Below, one piece after another: positions 36,255 through 47,960 of a DNA stretch of 64,000 nucleotides (position 1 is the stretch's first letter; each line of letters opens with the position of its first letter). Both the position numbers and the translations under genes were made by a program. The DNA is taken from contig NC_049903.1 in the NCBI RefSeq assembly GCF_001411555.2, positions 24,936,270 to 25,000,269 on the forward strand, given 5' to 3'. The notes under the pieces were generated by a model. It ran no database searches, was not told where the DNA came from, and worked only from the letters and a program-made list of their open reading frames with translations. Origin of the DNA: Juglans regia (lineage: Eukaryota; Streptophyta; Magnoliopsida; Fagales; Juglandaceae).

Positions 36255-37610
36255 CGGATGGAGGTCGAGCAGTACGTCAGACTAGACTTGCATCATTGGC
36301 CCTCGCAGGCACGATGGGAGTCGAGCAGTACGTTAGGCTGGACTTGCCCTATGTCTTTTAAAGTGGATACAGGTTGAGCAGTAAGTCAAACTGGACTCGC
36401 CTTGTTGACCCTCGCAGGCACAAGGGGGGTCGAGTAGTACGTTAAACTAGACTCACCCTCTACCTTATAAACTGGATGGAGGTCGAGCAGTACATCAGAC
36501 TGGACTCGCCCTGTAAATGTGTAAACTAGATGGAGGTTGAGCAACACATCAGACTGAACCCGCCTCATTGACCCTCGCAGGCACGAGGGGGGTCAAGTAG
36601 TAGGTTAGATCGAACTCATCTTATAAACTTGTAAACTGGATGGAGGTCGAGCAATACGTCAGACTGGCCTTGCCTCGTTGACCCTTGTAGGCGCCCGAGG
36701 GGGGGGGGGGGGCGGGCAGTACATTAGAATGGACTCGCCATATGCCTCGAAAACTATATGGAGGTCGAGCAATACATCAAATTGAAGTCGCCTCGTCGAC
36801 CCTCGCAGGCGTGGAGGAGGGTCAACTAATACGTTAGACTAGACTCGCCCTCTGACTTGTAAGCTGGATGGAGGTCGAGCAGTACGTTAGATTGGGGTCT
36901 CCTCGTTGACCCTCGCAAGCGCGAGGGGGGTCGAGCAGTACATTAGACTGGACTCACCCTGTAAACTTGTAAACTAGATGGAGGTCGTGCAGTATGTCAG
37001 ATTGGACTCGCCTCGTTGACCCTCGAATGTGTGAGGGGGGTCGAGCAATATGTAGATTGGACTCGCCTCGTTGACCCTCGAAGGTGTGAGGGGGGTCGAG
37101 CAATATGTAGATTGGACTCGCCCTATGCTTTGAAAACTGGATGGAGGTCGAGTGGTACATCATATTGGACTCGCCTTGTTGACCCTCGCAGGTGCGAGGG
37201 GGTTGAGCAGTACGTTACAATGGACTCACCCTATGCCTTTAAAACTGGATGGAGGTCGAGCAATACATCAAACTGAACTCGCCTCGTTGACCCTCGTAGG
37301 TGCAAAGGGGGTTAATCAGAATGTTAGACTAGACTCACCTTGTAAACTTGTAAACTGGATGGAGGTCGAGCAGTATGTCAGACTGAAGTTGCCTCGTTGA
37401 CCCTTGTAGGCGTGAGGGAGGATCAAGCAGTACATTAGATTGGACTCGCCCTATAAACTTGTAAACTGGATGGAGGTCGAGTAGTACGTCAGAATGGACT
37501 CGCCTCATTGACCTATGTAGGCGTGGGGGTTGCGATGATTAGACTGGACTCGCCCTGTGGCTCGAAACTGGATGGAGGTCGAGCAATAGTTCAGACTGGT
37601 TTGGACGGGA
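36255..37610. repeat. Tandem array of about 110-bp units in element A
   Basis: About twelve diverged units of 105-112 bp. Each is built from two half-units of about 54 bp that share 'gtcgagcagtacgt(c/t)agactggactcgcc'. One half follows 'aaactggatggag' and the other follows 'gaccctcgcaggcgcgaggggg'. A single half-unit appears near 36480-36533, which suggests unequal crossing-over. Homopolymer G lies near 36690. The array sits between integrase and the antisense ORF, where element B has a different array. ORFs across it are repeat artefacts. Confidence 0.9.
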
Positions 37611-38879
37611 ATAAACATATTCATGGGAGACAAACACAATTTTATTTATTGTTTATACACTATTGTAATAAATATAGCTTACACTTTCAACAAAAGAACT
37701 TTCGCAGGTGTTCGACGTTCCATGGGTGTGGTAGGTCCTTTCCTTGTGCATCTTTGAGCCTATACGAGTTCCGAGTGGTTGTTGGTTGTTACTTCGTCCT
37801 GGGTTGTTACCCCAGCTTACCTTAACACTAGGTCTTCGACTTTGAACGATTGGCCAGAATCGTTGGTTGAAGCAGCCTTCAACCCTTCTTTTGTTGACTG
37901 ATGTCCTTACCTTTACTTCTAACATTCTTTCTTCTAACAAGTCGAGCTCTTCCTCTAATCTCGTGTTGTTGGAGTCTTGATCGAGTGTTGGATCCTGTAG
38001 GTGGACATTCTTACTTCAACCAGTGGTATTGCCTCGTTTGCATACGTGAGGGTGAAGGGGGTTTTGCCTGTTGTAGTCCTGACCGTGGTCTGGTAAGCCC
38101 ACAACACCCTTGGGAGTTCTTCTACCTATGTTCCATTCTTGTTGTCAAGCTTCTTAAGGATTCTGAGTAATGTTTTGCATGTCGCATTGATTCTTAGATC
38201 CTTGCACCAGTCATGGTAATGGTCCGAGTCAAACTGCATTATGTTGTCCGATATGATAAAATGGGGGATGCCAAATCTACAGACGATCGCCATCCACAAG
38301 AATCAAGTGATATTGCTCACTATTATAGTCACTAGGGTCTTAGATTCAATGCAATTAGTAAAGTAGTCGACAACCACCACTACGAATTTTACCCCTCATT
38401 TGCCCAGAGGAAGGGGGCCGACCAGGTCGACACCCTATTGTACAAAGGGCCATGGTGACGTGATTAACAGCAGCTCTTCTAGGGGGAAATGAGATACCGG
38501 GGAGAAACTCCTCCGCATCTCTATGGGCGTTTGGCCAGCAGTGTCCCGCTCTCATTAGTTTACCAGCTAGTGCTTTCCCTCCCGAGTGGTTACAACATAT
38601 TGCTTCATGTACTTTTACCAAGATGTATTGTGCTTGCTCCAATGAGACACATCTTAAGAGGGGCATGGAATAACCCCGTATGTACAGGAACCCATCAGTC
38701 AGGATGAAGCAAGCATCCCTATTCTTGATTTTCCACGCTTCCCACTTATCGTTGGGTAGCTCGTCGGCATTGCGATACTTGATTATTTCCATAGCCCATT
38801 CCAGAGCTCTTAGCCTCACCTCTGAGATCTCGACCCCTATTATAGGCATCTCTATTGTGCTGATTATTGTTTCCTTTGT

Positions 38880-39580
38880 GATATGAACCCGCGGGAATGA
38901 AATCCCTTGAACCCACAGTCAATTTGAAAACTCCCCAAGAAAGCCAAAATCAAGTCAATGGATGGAGAACCTAGACCCGATGAGAACTCGTTTCAAGAAC
39001 CTAGATTATATTAAAATCTAGACCCGTTGAAGAACCCGTCTCAAGAAACCAGATTACAAAGGAGGAACGCAACAAGGGTTGTGATTTACCTTTGATAAGT
39101 TCAAAAGTTCAATTAAGAACAAGAGGAGTAAAACTCAACTCACACTGAATAAATTCATAAACTTCTGAAAATGAGGCTATAAAGAGTATTTAAACTAAAA
39201 CCTTATTAAAACCCTAGATAAAATAAAACCCCATCTTCCAAAAATACCCCTGAGTGAACAGTGCATCGGCTACAGTACGGCGCTACAGTAACTCGGCTAC
39301 AGTAACCTTAACCCTAGTTCAATAAAATAATAATTTTTCCAACATACCCTTACATAGGCATAAACCCAATTATTCTAAACAAATAAAATAGGTCATTGAA
39401 ATTAATTAAATAAGTTGAAAGCCTTCAAGTGTCCAAAGCCTATAAGTCATGTTGTTGTCATTTCCATAGCTTATGAAATGAATCAAAGCATAATTTTCAT
39501 CGTTTAAGCCCTTGAACTTGTATTTGCCCCATCTGGAACTTGCAACATATCTTTAAGACTAGGCCCACCTTGGTTCCCAT
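38880..39580. other. Non-coding interruption of element A pol
   Basis: Between the integrase N-terminal part and RNase H this 700-bp stretch lacks gypsy-like coding sequence. It has a diverged internal repeat (agaaccyrgacccgatgagaa-like phrases at 38965-39045) and 'gctacagtaa' motifs near 39280-39300. Most likely an inserted fragment; its limits are not resolved. Confidence 0.45.
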
Positions 39581-40164
39581 CACTTTGGCAGGGGCGAGTC
39601 TTCCTGCACGAACGTAGCTCGTGCCAGTTTGTCAGCCTTTTGGTCTTGCCCCTTGATATTTGTTGAATCTGAAAAACATTTGAAGTGGCCTTGCTTGATT
39701 CCCACTAGCATCAAGTATTTTTTCAAATTTTCACGCTTCGTAATGAACTCCCCCCGAACCTGGTTGAGGACTACCTAGGAGTCAGATTTCACCTCTATTT
39801 CATTGGCACCTAACAACTTCGCGACAACCAAACCGGCTAGCAGCGTTTCGTACTCTCCTTCATTGTTGATGGTATTGAACACCAATATGATGGCGTAGTT
39901 GTGCTCTTCTCCGGGGCATCTATAATTATATGCACCTCCACTCCCCCTCCAGCTCAGAAGTATGAGCCATCGATGAAGATCTACCAGGGCATCATAGGAG
40001 GTGCATCTCGGATCTCTTCCAGAAAGCTAATGAAACTGCGATGAAGTGTGCCAGTACATGTCCCTTAATAGAGCTTATGTCAAACTCACTCTGCTCCATT
40101 GCCCAATTCATTAGCCGACCCGAGACATCTGGTCATTGTATGATCCTCTTCAGGGGGCTTCAGT

Positions 40165-41445
40165 CAGGACCCGGATCAGGTTTGATTATGCCCAAACTAG
40201 TACATGGTGTTATAGTATAGTTCAGGGTGTCGATCCATGGAGAGTTGGAAGAAACACAACAAGACACAAACTTAAAAAGAAAGATCAAATTACAATATAA
40301 CAAGAATCTAAAAATTCTACCTAAAGCATGTAATTAAAATGAGATTAGGACACATATAAGAAGGCAAGTAAAGTTTTAGGCTTCCATCAACCAAATCCAA
40401 TACTCTGATTTTTTCAATCCAAACTATATACACAATTAAGAATTATAGCACCAAATTCCTAATTGGAAGATATGACATTATATTTATTTACTTTCTTAAA
40501 TTTAATTCTAGAATCTTTTTTCCTTTTACAAACCACATTTTTCATATATAAAAATGAATATCAAATCTAAAGATGACACTATGTTCTCAAACAATAATAC
40601 AGTAAAAGATCACATCAATGGCATGAAAAACCTGTTTAAGTCACAGTCATATATTCATAATCCTATAGTTCAACAAAATCAAATCATAGCAAGATTTAAT
40701 ATAATTGTCTCAAACTTATAATATCCAAAAAAACAAAAAAAATAGAGAATTGAATTCTAGAATCTTAAACAATAAAGCTTAATCTATGAATTGAAATAAA
40801 GTCAAAGTATTTTCACCGATCAATCTCCGCCCTAGGCTTTACCCAAGATTTAGTTCTCCATGGAAGAACTAAAAATAAATAAAAATAGTATTTTTTTCTC
40901 CTCTCTTCAGAACTGAGCCGTATCCCTTTTTAAAAGCTCTTCAATTTCGTGCTAATGATATGCTTATATAGGGTAGAAAAAAAACCCTAGTGTCTTCATG
41001 ATTCCTGCATACAAAATCGCCTAAATTTTAGGACTCAGCTTGGCAGCAATGTATGCGCTTTAGGATTTCGAATTTAGAAATCTTTATTAGAGAAAAATTT
41101 GTAACCCTTTAATATAGCTTTTTAACGCATCAAGAATCGCATCAAGTATCTCTTTTTCTCTTGATTCAAATTACTTTCAAACCCCATTATTATCCTTATT
41201 TGAAGAGTCATATACTCGTTGAAAGTTCTTAAGTTGTTCTAATAACTTGCCAACTTAAAAGTTCTCATTTGAATTTGACTGGGCTTTGACTTGCTCTTTT
41301 ATAAACCCTAAAATTAAACATAAAAATCTACTTTGGAGTATCCTAAAGTAAATAGAAATTCAATTCAAGAATACACATTAATTCTTATGATTTATATTCA
41401 CATTTTAGCATCTTAGTCCAATAATAGGGTATTCAGAATGTACTT
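40165..41445. mobile_element. 1.28-kb insertion between RT and RNase H of element A
   Basis: Pol homology stops at ...FQAHLMSIRKY on the right and resumes at VLTEAPLKR on the left. In intact elements these two blocks are almost adjacent (YFQAHxIxVLT). The 1.28 kb between them is AT-rich and non-coding, with 'acccggatcagg' at the left edge. I found no inverted repeats or clear target duplication, so the type of insertion is unknown. Confidence 0.6.
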
Positions 41446-42961
41446 TCGTATGCTCATCAGGTGTGCTTGGAAGTATGGTTTGACTTGGCGGGCAGTCGTT
41501 ATAAGGGCAAAGGCAAGTTGGTCCACGCGAGGGTATCTTGCTTCCGCACCTCGAAAAGCACAACTGGTGTAGTACACCGGCTTTTAGGAGTCTTTCAAAT
41601 CCCACACTAGAGTTGCAGAGACTGCATATGGGGAGACGAACAAATATTCAAGACTTCTCCTAGGTCAGCTTGACTATGCAGGGGAGGGCTGGCGAGGTAT
41701 TGCTTAAGGTTCTTGAAAGCCCAATCACATTAATCATTCCAAGTCTGTGCCTTTCATTGCAATTTGAAAAATGACAAGCACTTGTCCGTTCATTGGAATA
41801 CAAATAGATTAAGAGCCACCACTCAGTCGACAAGCTTTTGCAAATCGTTGATGCTTCGAGGTGGGGCCATGTTGAGTATGGCCTCCACCATTTTCCGGTT
41901 GGCCTCTACTCCCCTCTCTGAGATCTTGAAACCCAAGAACTTTCCAGACTCTACACCGAATGTGCACTTTGTCGAGTTAAGTTTCATCTAGTAGCGCCTT
42001 AGTATCGCGAAGGTCTCGCACATATTGACTAAGTGTTATCCAGGGGCCTTGTTCTTCACAAGCAAGTCATCCACGTAAACCTCCATGCTCTACTCTATTT
42101 GTTCTTTGAACATACGGTTGACTAACTACTGGTAGGTGGCCCCGCATTTTTCAGGCCAAAGGGCATGGCCATGTAGTAGTATAGCCCCTATCTGTGATGA
42201 ACGATGTTTTCTCCTCTTCGTCGGGGTTCATGCGAATCTGATTGTACCCTGAGTAGTATCTATGAAACTAAGCATGCGATATACTGTGGTGGAGTCCACT
42301 ATCAGGTCGATCCAGGAAAGAGGGAAGCTATCTTTGGGGCAAACCTTGTTCAGATCTATGAAATCAATGCACATTCTCCACTTGTCGTTGGCCTTCCTCA
42401 CAAGCACGACATTGGATAGCTAGTCCGAGTAGCATGCTTCGCATATGAACCCTATCGCTAAGAGGCGGTAGACCTTCTCCATGATGGCTATGCATTTCTC
42501 GACGTTGAAGCTTCACCTTTTCTGCCTGACCTTCTTAGGTTCTGGGCTCACACACAGGTGATGTTGAATGATGTCTGAGTCAATCTCGTGCATGTCTTCG
42601 TGGCTCCAAGCAAACACATCCTGATGCTTTGTGAGGAGTTGCATCATAGCTTGTTGCATGTTGGGTGCTATCCTTCTACCAAGTCTGATGTGGCCTTAGG
42701 AAGGTTCGGGTCCAAGGGAGCCAACTCGAGTGGCTCATTTGGCTCTACTTGTCCGAGAGCTTGCTCGTCCCTGATTCCCCCTATGATGAACTCGAGAGGG
42801 GGCGGTGGGGCACAGTCGTCGCCCAGGGGCTCTGTCACGTTGACCCCGCCTTCCGTCTGCGTCAATTCTTGCATGTCTTTTGGTAAGGTTTCTGGCCCTC
42901 GAGTTGCTTGAGAAAAGGTTGTTGGTAGCATACGAAGAGCATGTAATGCCTATAGGAAAGA

Positions 42962-42979
42962 TCTCATAGACGGCGTCAC
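42962..42979 (-). promoter_or_regulatory. Element A primer-binding site
   Basis: The minus strand reads gTGACGCCGTCTATGAGA directly after the LTR end. This is the common plant gypsy PBS form TGGCGCCGTCTGTGGGA with three G-to-A type changes. It fixes the minus-strand orientation of the element. Confidence 0.75.
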
Positions 42980-43640
42980 TGTCAACATCGTGTTTCGTAT
43001 GCCTGGGCAAGGCTCTAGCAACTCAAGCTGAGGTCTTCACCAGTGAACACAAAGAAGGAAAGTGGGCTTGGGGTGGTCTAGAGAACCTCTAATGCCTATG
43101 TTAGTCTCTAGTGTTTAGAGTCTTATCCTTTTAATCATAAAGTTCAAAGAGCGTACTTTATACCTGTGATGTAGCTTTTATATGAGGTTGCGAGGGAACA
43201 TTATGTTCTCCGTGTTAGGGCTAAGTCGTCCCGCCTGCATCTATCATAGTCTGGGTATTTGATGTGAGGTGGTCTTCTGAGGCAGATCTTTCAATGCGGC
43301 ATGGCTCTTGAGACGACGCATTTAATACGGCGCGGCTTTCAGGGTGGCTCTCGGCGGTGGGTGAATGATGCAGTCACTTCTGGTCTCCTCCATTAGGGAA
43401 TCAAGGGTTATTTGCGTCCTCCATTTACCTGCTAACATAAGTCCTTTAATGCTAGGTGCAACCGGGGACATCAGAGTCAGTATGTCCCATCTCTCCCCAC
43501 TTATCTAGCTTCTCGTATTTCGCATTCTCCTTTCTCTGATACAACTTTGAGGACTCGACCCTGTTGGTAATTCTGGAGCCTCGGAAGGGTGAGACCCAAG
43601 CTTAAACGGGCCCAGTGTTGGGTCAGGCCCAATTTGGAAG
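42980..43640 (-). repeat. Element A 5' LTR (right copy)
   Basis: Promoter LTR of element A. On the minus strand a TATA box CCTCATATAAAAGC lies at about 43174-43187. The LTR ends ...CGATGTTGACA at 42980, next to the primer-binding site. This LTR end is almost the same as that of element B (...CGACGTTAATA at 48689), so the two elements belong to one family. Confidence 0.8.
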
Positions 43641-43869
43641 GGCCGTAGATTACGAGATTGCGGCTTAAAAGCTTCGCGTGTGGAGGTACCTCTATAATCA
43701 TAAAGAACTTGCTCGCATTCTATTGCAGTATTGCTGTAATTAACGAACAACATGCATGTCTTCCCTTAGAATCATTTTCAATGAAAATCTGGTCCGTTTT
43801 ATTATTGAGTTTGAAAATGACAAGTGCCCCCCTCATGGCCTTCCTCTCCTTAGTTTATCTATAATATAT

Positions 43870-44146
43870 CTCGTTGTTTGGTTAGGTGGAAAAAAGACAT
43901 TATGAAAATCCTGAGACAAATCGAAACAAGACACAACACTGAATGATTTACCCAGTTTGAATATAAGAAATTTTTTATCTTATTTTATTATTATAATTTA
44001 TTTAAATTTTTATAAAAAATATAATAAATAATTTTATTTTTTTAAATTTTAAAATAATAATAATATTAAAAAAATAATATTTTAATAATATTTTATTTAA
44101 CTTTCATATCAAATCATCTCATTTTAATTCACTATCTAAACGACAC
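43870..44146. other. AT-rich, probable MITE remnant
   Basis: The left phrase 'cgttgtttggttagg' and the right phrase 'ctatctaaacgacactta' are weakly inverted, and the interior is almost pure A/T. It is probably a relative of the MITE that follows. No target duplication was confirmed. Confidence 0.35.
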
Positions 44147-44149
44147 TTA

Positions 44150-44339
44150 GGGTGAGTTTGGATCACAAACTCATCTCAACTCATCATTACAATTTTTTCA
44201 AATCTCAACACAACATATAATAAACAATTCAATTTTTTCAAATCCTAAAATAATAATAATATTAAAAAATAATATTCTAACAATATTTTATTATCTCAAC
44301 TCAACTCAACTCAACTCACTTCAATATCCAAACACATCC
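44150..44339. mobile_element. 190-bp Harbinger-like MITE
   Basis: The ends GGGTGAGTTTGGAT and ATCCAAACACATCC are inverted repeats with 12 of 14 matches. They are flanked by TTA on both sides (44147-44149 and 44340-44342), the 3-bp duplication of PIF/Harbinger elements. The interior has 'aactcatctcaactcatc' at the left and '(aactc)n' at the right, which can pair. No coding capacity. Related AT-rich sequence with 'gatgagatgagatgag' occurs at 44570-44800. Confidence 0.75.
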
Positions 44340-44342
44340 TTA

Positions 44343-45956
44343 ATTATATTTTCAAGAAAATGAATAAGTTTTAGAGTGCTACTTACTTGTCTACGTTTTT
44401 GTCTCTTCAAAGTTATCTACAGTACAAACTGTACTTTTTTAAAAAAATATTTTTTAAGCATTATTAATCATTATGAAAAATAAATAAATAAATCACAATG
44501 TCACTAACATTTATTTTCTTAACTATTAAAAAAAAAATTCAACAGTAAGGAAGGGCAAAAATATAAAACGTCTCGTTTGCTTTCACAGATGAGATGAGAT
44601 GAGATGAGTTAGATTAAAGTTAAAAGTTGAATAAAATATTATTAGAATATATTTTTTTAATATTATTTTTCTTTTAAGAATTGAAAAATTGAATTATTTA
44701 TTTTATTTTATATAAAAATTTTAAAAATTTATAATATTGAGATAAAAATAAATTAAAAATAATTATAAAAATAAATCAGACATTACTATCATTTGCCTAA
44801 GTTTTGTTATGGATGGATGTATCAACAGAACTCCTAATTGCAAAGTCATATAAATGAAAGAGTTTTCTTCTTTAGTACTGGTGTGGACCCATTACTTGAT
44901 TGGATGTGATGTCATTTGAAAATTATCTTTTATTTTTTATTTTTTTTTAAGATTAGATGAGGTAGGACCCTTGGAGTATAAGATTCAATTTCGTTGAAAA
45001 AAGTGTCACCAAAGGAGTGACCGATCGTGTCCATCTCCCACTGATGCAGTCCGGGCTATAGCACTACCACCAAAAGAACTGATGGAAAATGCTTGTGCCA
45101 CCTACATTTTGAAACTATCTCTATTTTTTTTTTTTCAGGATTTGTGTTTCTTTATATTTTAATATTGTATTATTTTTATTTTTATTTTTATTTTTTAATT
45201 TTTTATAATACATTAAAAAATGCTTTAAAAAGAAAAGAATTTTACACAGTCGATGGAGATCCTCCATGGATTTTCTTGGTGGCTCTAGCAACTCTAAAAA
45301 ATGATTGATTTGATATTATTTTAATTTAATTTTTATAATTATTAAATTATTTTGATTTAATAATTATCTTGAATTAGATTTTGTAATGATTATTTACCTT
45401 ATCTTATTTATATAATTTTTTTTTTTATAAATAAAGACCAATATTTTGTATTTAATGACATTTTAAGAATAAAAAAGATGTAACCATTAAAATCACTCTC
45501 CCACCTTCTCTCTTCTCCGTCTCCATCTCTATTTTATTTACCTTTCTATCATGCTATATATCACAGGCTACAGAAGGTTACGGAAGAAAAAAAAATTAGA
45601 ATTACCAATCATCATTTATAGTAATAGTAATTAAATAATATTTGCTAATTTTTTTATTTAAACATACGTCCAACTCATATTGTAAGATATGAGCACTCAT
45701 AGTGGACATTCATTTCCCTTCTTTTAGGGGTTATAAAATAACTCTTAAACCACTTCATGAGTATTGATGGCTGACCCTTAATGGCCAATTAGGGGTAACA
45801 CTTAGAGGGACCCTCTCCCCTTTGGATGAGGCACTTGCATTACAAACAAGTTTTTCTCTCTCAAATGGTTCTCTCTAGTCCCAACATCTAGACTATGAAA
45901 TATGTGGATGTTGTTCTGGTATATTACCACGTAGCACAATCCACCATTGATGAGAG
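44343..45956. other. AT-rich intergenic DNA
   Basis: Poly(T) and (TTTTTA)n runs at 45121-45200 and 45415-45425 produce low-complexity ORFs. A MITE-like segment lies near 44570-44800. No gene or RNA was recognised. Confidence 0.5.
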
Positions 45957-46970
45957 TAGGGCTGTGCAGAAAAGGTCCAGATCCGATCCGTTCGTGAGAC
46001 CCTATTCCATCCGACCCGAAAAAACGGGTTGAAGTAACTAGCAGGTTGAACCCACTGAAACCGACTACACCATTTTAACTTCTCACTCCTCTGTAAGTCT
46101 GCATGTGCCATTAAAAAACATAGCAAAAGAAAAGAAGAACTCCCTGTCAACAACGTAAGCCTCCAGAAAATCATAAAAAATAAAAAAATAAAAACACCCT
46201 CTGATTAGTGCAAGACCCACTACACAATCACAAAGTCGAATTCAAGTGATATTTTGCCTCTGGATTGCTTACGGCTAAATAAATGTCGTCACAAGTGGTC
46301 GAAATTTAATCCTTAGAGATCTCATTGTCGGTAGCAATATTTATCGGCGAGGGAAACTTGTCAATCTTGTTCTTGTTGTCTTCATCGTCTCCGTCTTCGT
46401 CTTCGTCATTATCTTTGACTTCGTTGAACATAGGCTTAGTAGCAGTAGATTGGAAACCTAAAGGTTGAGGAGGCTTGGGCTTCGGGGCTTCGGGGTTTCG
46501 GACAGTACTTCCTTGATGGTTTCTTCCTCAGCTGAAGGAGGGGGTGCTCTACTCATTTGCATCAGATCTCGGTCTTGGTGGTTGAGTTCGCACCAAAGAA
46601 TGTTGTTGCTTTAGTAAATCAGATGACTTTCCACCACACAGCAACCCATTGAAGATTTTTTGACAAAAAGTTGTTCGGGACAGCACTACAACCTAAGCCA
46701 TTACTGGTTTGAGCTCAAGAATGGAACGGACAAATTTAATCCAGAACTTACAAATAGAGAGGACGACGTTGTCTACCCGATTCGTCGTCATCAAGGGCAA
46801 GGGCGTTTTGTTCTGATTTGGGTTTGTTTTATTCTCCAACTGATTTGCAGTTTTATCTCTTTCAATCTCGGGTCGGGTCGGTCCATATCTGTTTGTTGGC
46901 TTCTAAATACGGGTCGGGTCGGGTCGGGTCGGACCAAAACACAAACCGGGTTGGTCGGGTTGCAGCCCTA
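45957..46970. mobile_element. hAT-type element, 1014 bp, with coding-like cargo
   Basis: A perfect 8-bp target duplication GATGAGAG lies at 45949-45956 and 46971-46978. The termini TAGGGCTGTGCAG and GTTGCAGCCCTA are inverted, canonical hAT form. The subterminal regions carry 'gatccgatccg' and '(gggtc)n' repeats. No transposase, so it needs help in trans. Unlike the 660-bp element, its middle is not A/T filler: 46306-46562 on the minus strand has a coding-like acidic stretch, described separately. Confidence 0.88.
46306..46562 (-). pseudogene. Possible captured host gene fragment inside hAT element
   Basis: The minus strand reads MQMSRAPPPSAEEETIKEVL then SETPKP. After one frameshift it continues KPKPPQPLGFQ, NEVKDNDEDEDGDDEDNKNK and a stop at 46306. 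The Pro-rich start and the (D/E)n run look like a disordered segment of a nuclear protein, and composition differs sharply from the A/T-rich DNA around it. The host gene is not recognised. The alternative is that it is chance, with the (GAC)n/(GAA)n-like part acting as a simple repeat. I favour capture because about 85 codons show only one frame change. Confidence 0.45.
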
Positions 46971-47457
46971 GATGAGAGATTATGGATGGAAAAAAAGGAT
47001 GACGGAGAATTCGTAAAACAGCCACATTAGATCTAAGATATTTTTGACGAGGTATTATCGCTTTCACTATGTACTTTGATCTAGTATTTCTAACAAAAAT
47101 TTATATCATCAGATTATAATTATAATTTTGAGTAATGGTAAATACTATATTCTCATGTCATTTTCATCTCACTATTAAAAAATGTGATACTTTAATCGCT
47201 ATTGGATCATCCATTATTTTTTGAAGGAAGAATTCAAAAGTTAATGGACAATATCAAGTTATAATAACAAGATGAAAATGTGTGACGTAGAGTTTTCTTA
47301 TAAATTATGTTCACAAGTGGCATATTTAATTTTCAAGCAAATTCGAATTTGTTATCGGGCTATTCAATTTTGAAATAAATAAGTTATTTATATTATATCT
47401 TATAACTTTATTTATAATTTTTTGACAAATAAACTTTTTGTTTTAGTATATATCTCA

Positions 47458-47481
47458 TATATATATATATATATATATATC
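47458..47481. repeat. (AT)n microsatellite
   Basis: An uninterrupted AT run of about 12 units in intergenic DNA. Confidence 0.9.
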
Positions 47482-47530
47482 AACGAGTATATTGTAAGGC
47501 TTTGAATAATGACATGTGTAATGTTAAAAA

Positions 47531-47704
47531 AGTAATGCTACATACAGTTGTGGAGTGCATAAATATAGTGCAGTCGTTTTGAAAAAGAGTGAGATCTACT
47601 ATTAAAAAATTAAATTTTTTTTTCACGTGAGTCCTATATTTATTCACTTTTTTCAAAATAATTGCGTGGCGCTTGCACACTCACGACTGCAACTATCATT
47701 TCTC
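47531..47704. mobile_element. MITE, about 175 bp
   Basis: The left end 'gtaatgctacatacagttgtg' and the right end, reversed, 'gagaaatgatagttgcagtcgtg' are imperfect inverted repeats of about 25 bp. The inner parts also pair (tgaaaaagagtgag against ttcacttttttcaaaa). No coding capacity. The flanks are A-rich on both sides (ttaaaaaa, tttaaaaa), so a 7-8-bp duplication is possible but not certain. Confidence 0.6.
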
Positions 47705-47960
47705 AAGTTTAAAAACACAATTTCCTATTTTTTTTAGTATTTAAAATATTCTTATTTCTATTGAAATGAGTCACTGTTTAACTTTATATAACTTGTATCA
47801 TATAATAATCAATTATAATCTTATATTCAATAATAATTAGTTTTATAATTAGATCGACCCGAATGCAAGTTTTGTCAATTGGTCTAAATTGACTTATCGA
47901 ATAATCTTTGTAGTCCTAGTTGGGAGTTTCAAATGGACCGAGGCATATATATATAATTTG

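Larger units (their letters stand above)
37690..42930 (-). pseudogene. Element A pol remnants: RT, RNase H, integrase
   Basis: Fragments of a Ty3/gypsy pol in many frames, read right to left. The pre-RT linker is near 42.93-42.67 kb. RT has YSGYNQIRMNPDEEKTSFIT (about 42.24 kb), an intact catalytic YVDD at 42066-42077, and KFLGFKISERGVEANRKM (about 41.93 kb). The connection has QLAFALITTARQVKPYFQAH (about 41.49 kb). After an insertion it resumes with VLTEAPLKRIIQ, a stop, then PDVSGRLMNWAMEQSEFDIS (about 40.12 kb). RNase H has WQIFIDGS and NNEGEYETLLAG (about 39.97-39.85 kb). The integrase zinc-finger part has HEAICCNHSGGKALAGK (about 38.6 kb). The core has VDLVGPLPLGK, IISDN..QFDSDH and EELPRVLWAYQTT (38.4-38.1 kb), which includes the three acidic positions. 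Stops and frameshifts are frequent. The stretch from 38.88 to 39.58 kb is non-coding, possibly another insertion. Confidence 0.85.
31901..43700 (-). mobile_element. Element A: Ty3/gypsy (Tat-like) retrotransposon, gag lost
   Basis: Two LTRs (about 31901-32560 and 42980-43640) align over most of their length with many transitions, so the copy is old. Orientation is minus: the primer-binding site lies left of the right LTR, and RT, RNase H and integrase run right to left. Reading in element order it has 5' LTR, PBS, pol remnants (42.93-37.69 kb), tandem repeats (37.6-36.25 kb), an ORF on the opposite strand (33.08-35.88 kb) and 3' LTR. No gag or protease lies between PBS and RT, so this copy is deleted. 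The outer LTR edges are uncertain: similarity fades at 32.56/43.64 kb, but a weaker match may reach about 32.63/43.72 kb. The possible duplication is TGTAG (31896-31900) against CGTAG (43644-43648). A 1.28-kb insertion splits RT from RNase H. Confidence 0.85.

Noticed and set aside
37016..37400. ORFs across the 110-bp repeats
   Set aside because: Periodic translation of the tandem array; not conserved between units.
36255..37610. CRISPR-like array
   Set aside because: Units are contiguous and diverged, without spacers, and the genome is eukaryotic.
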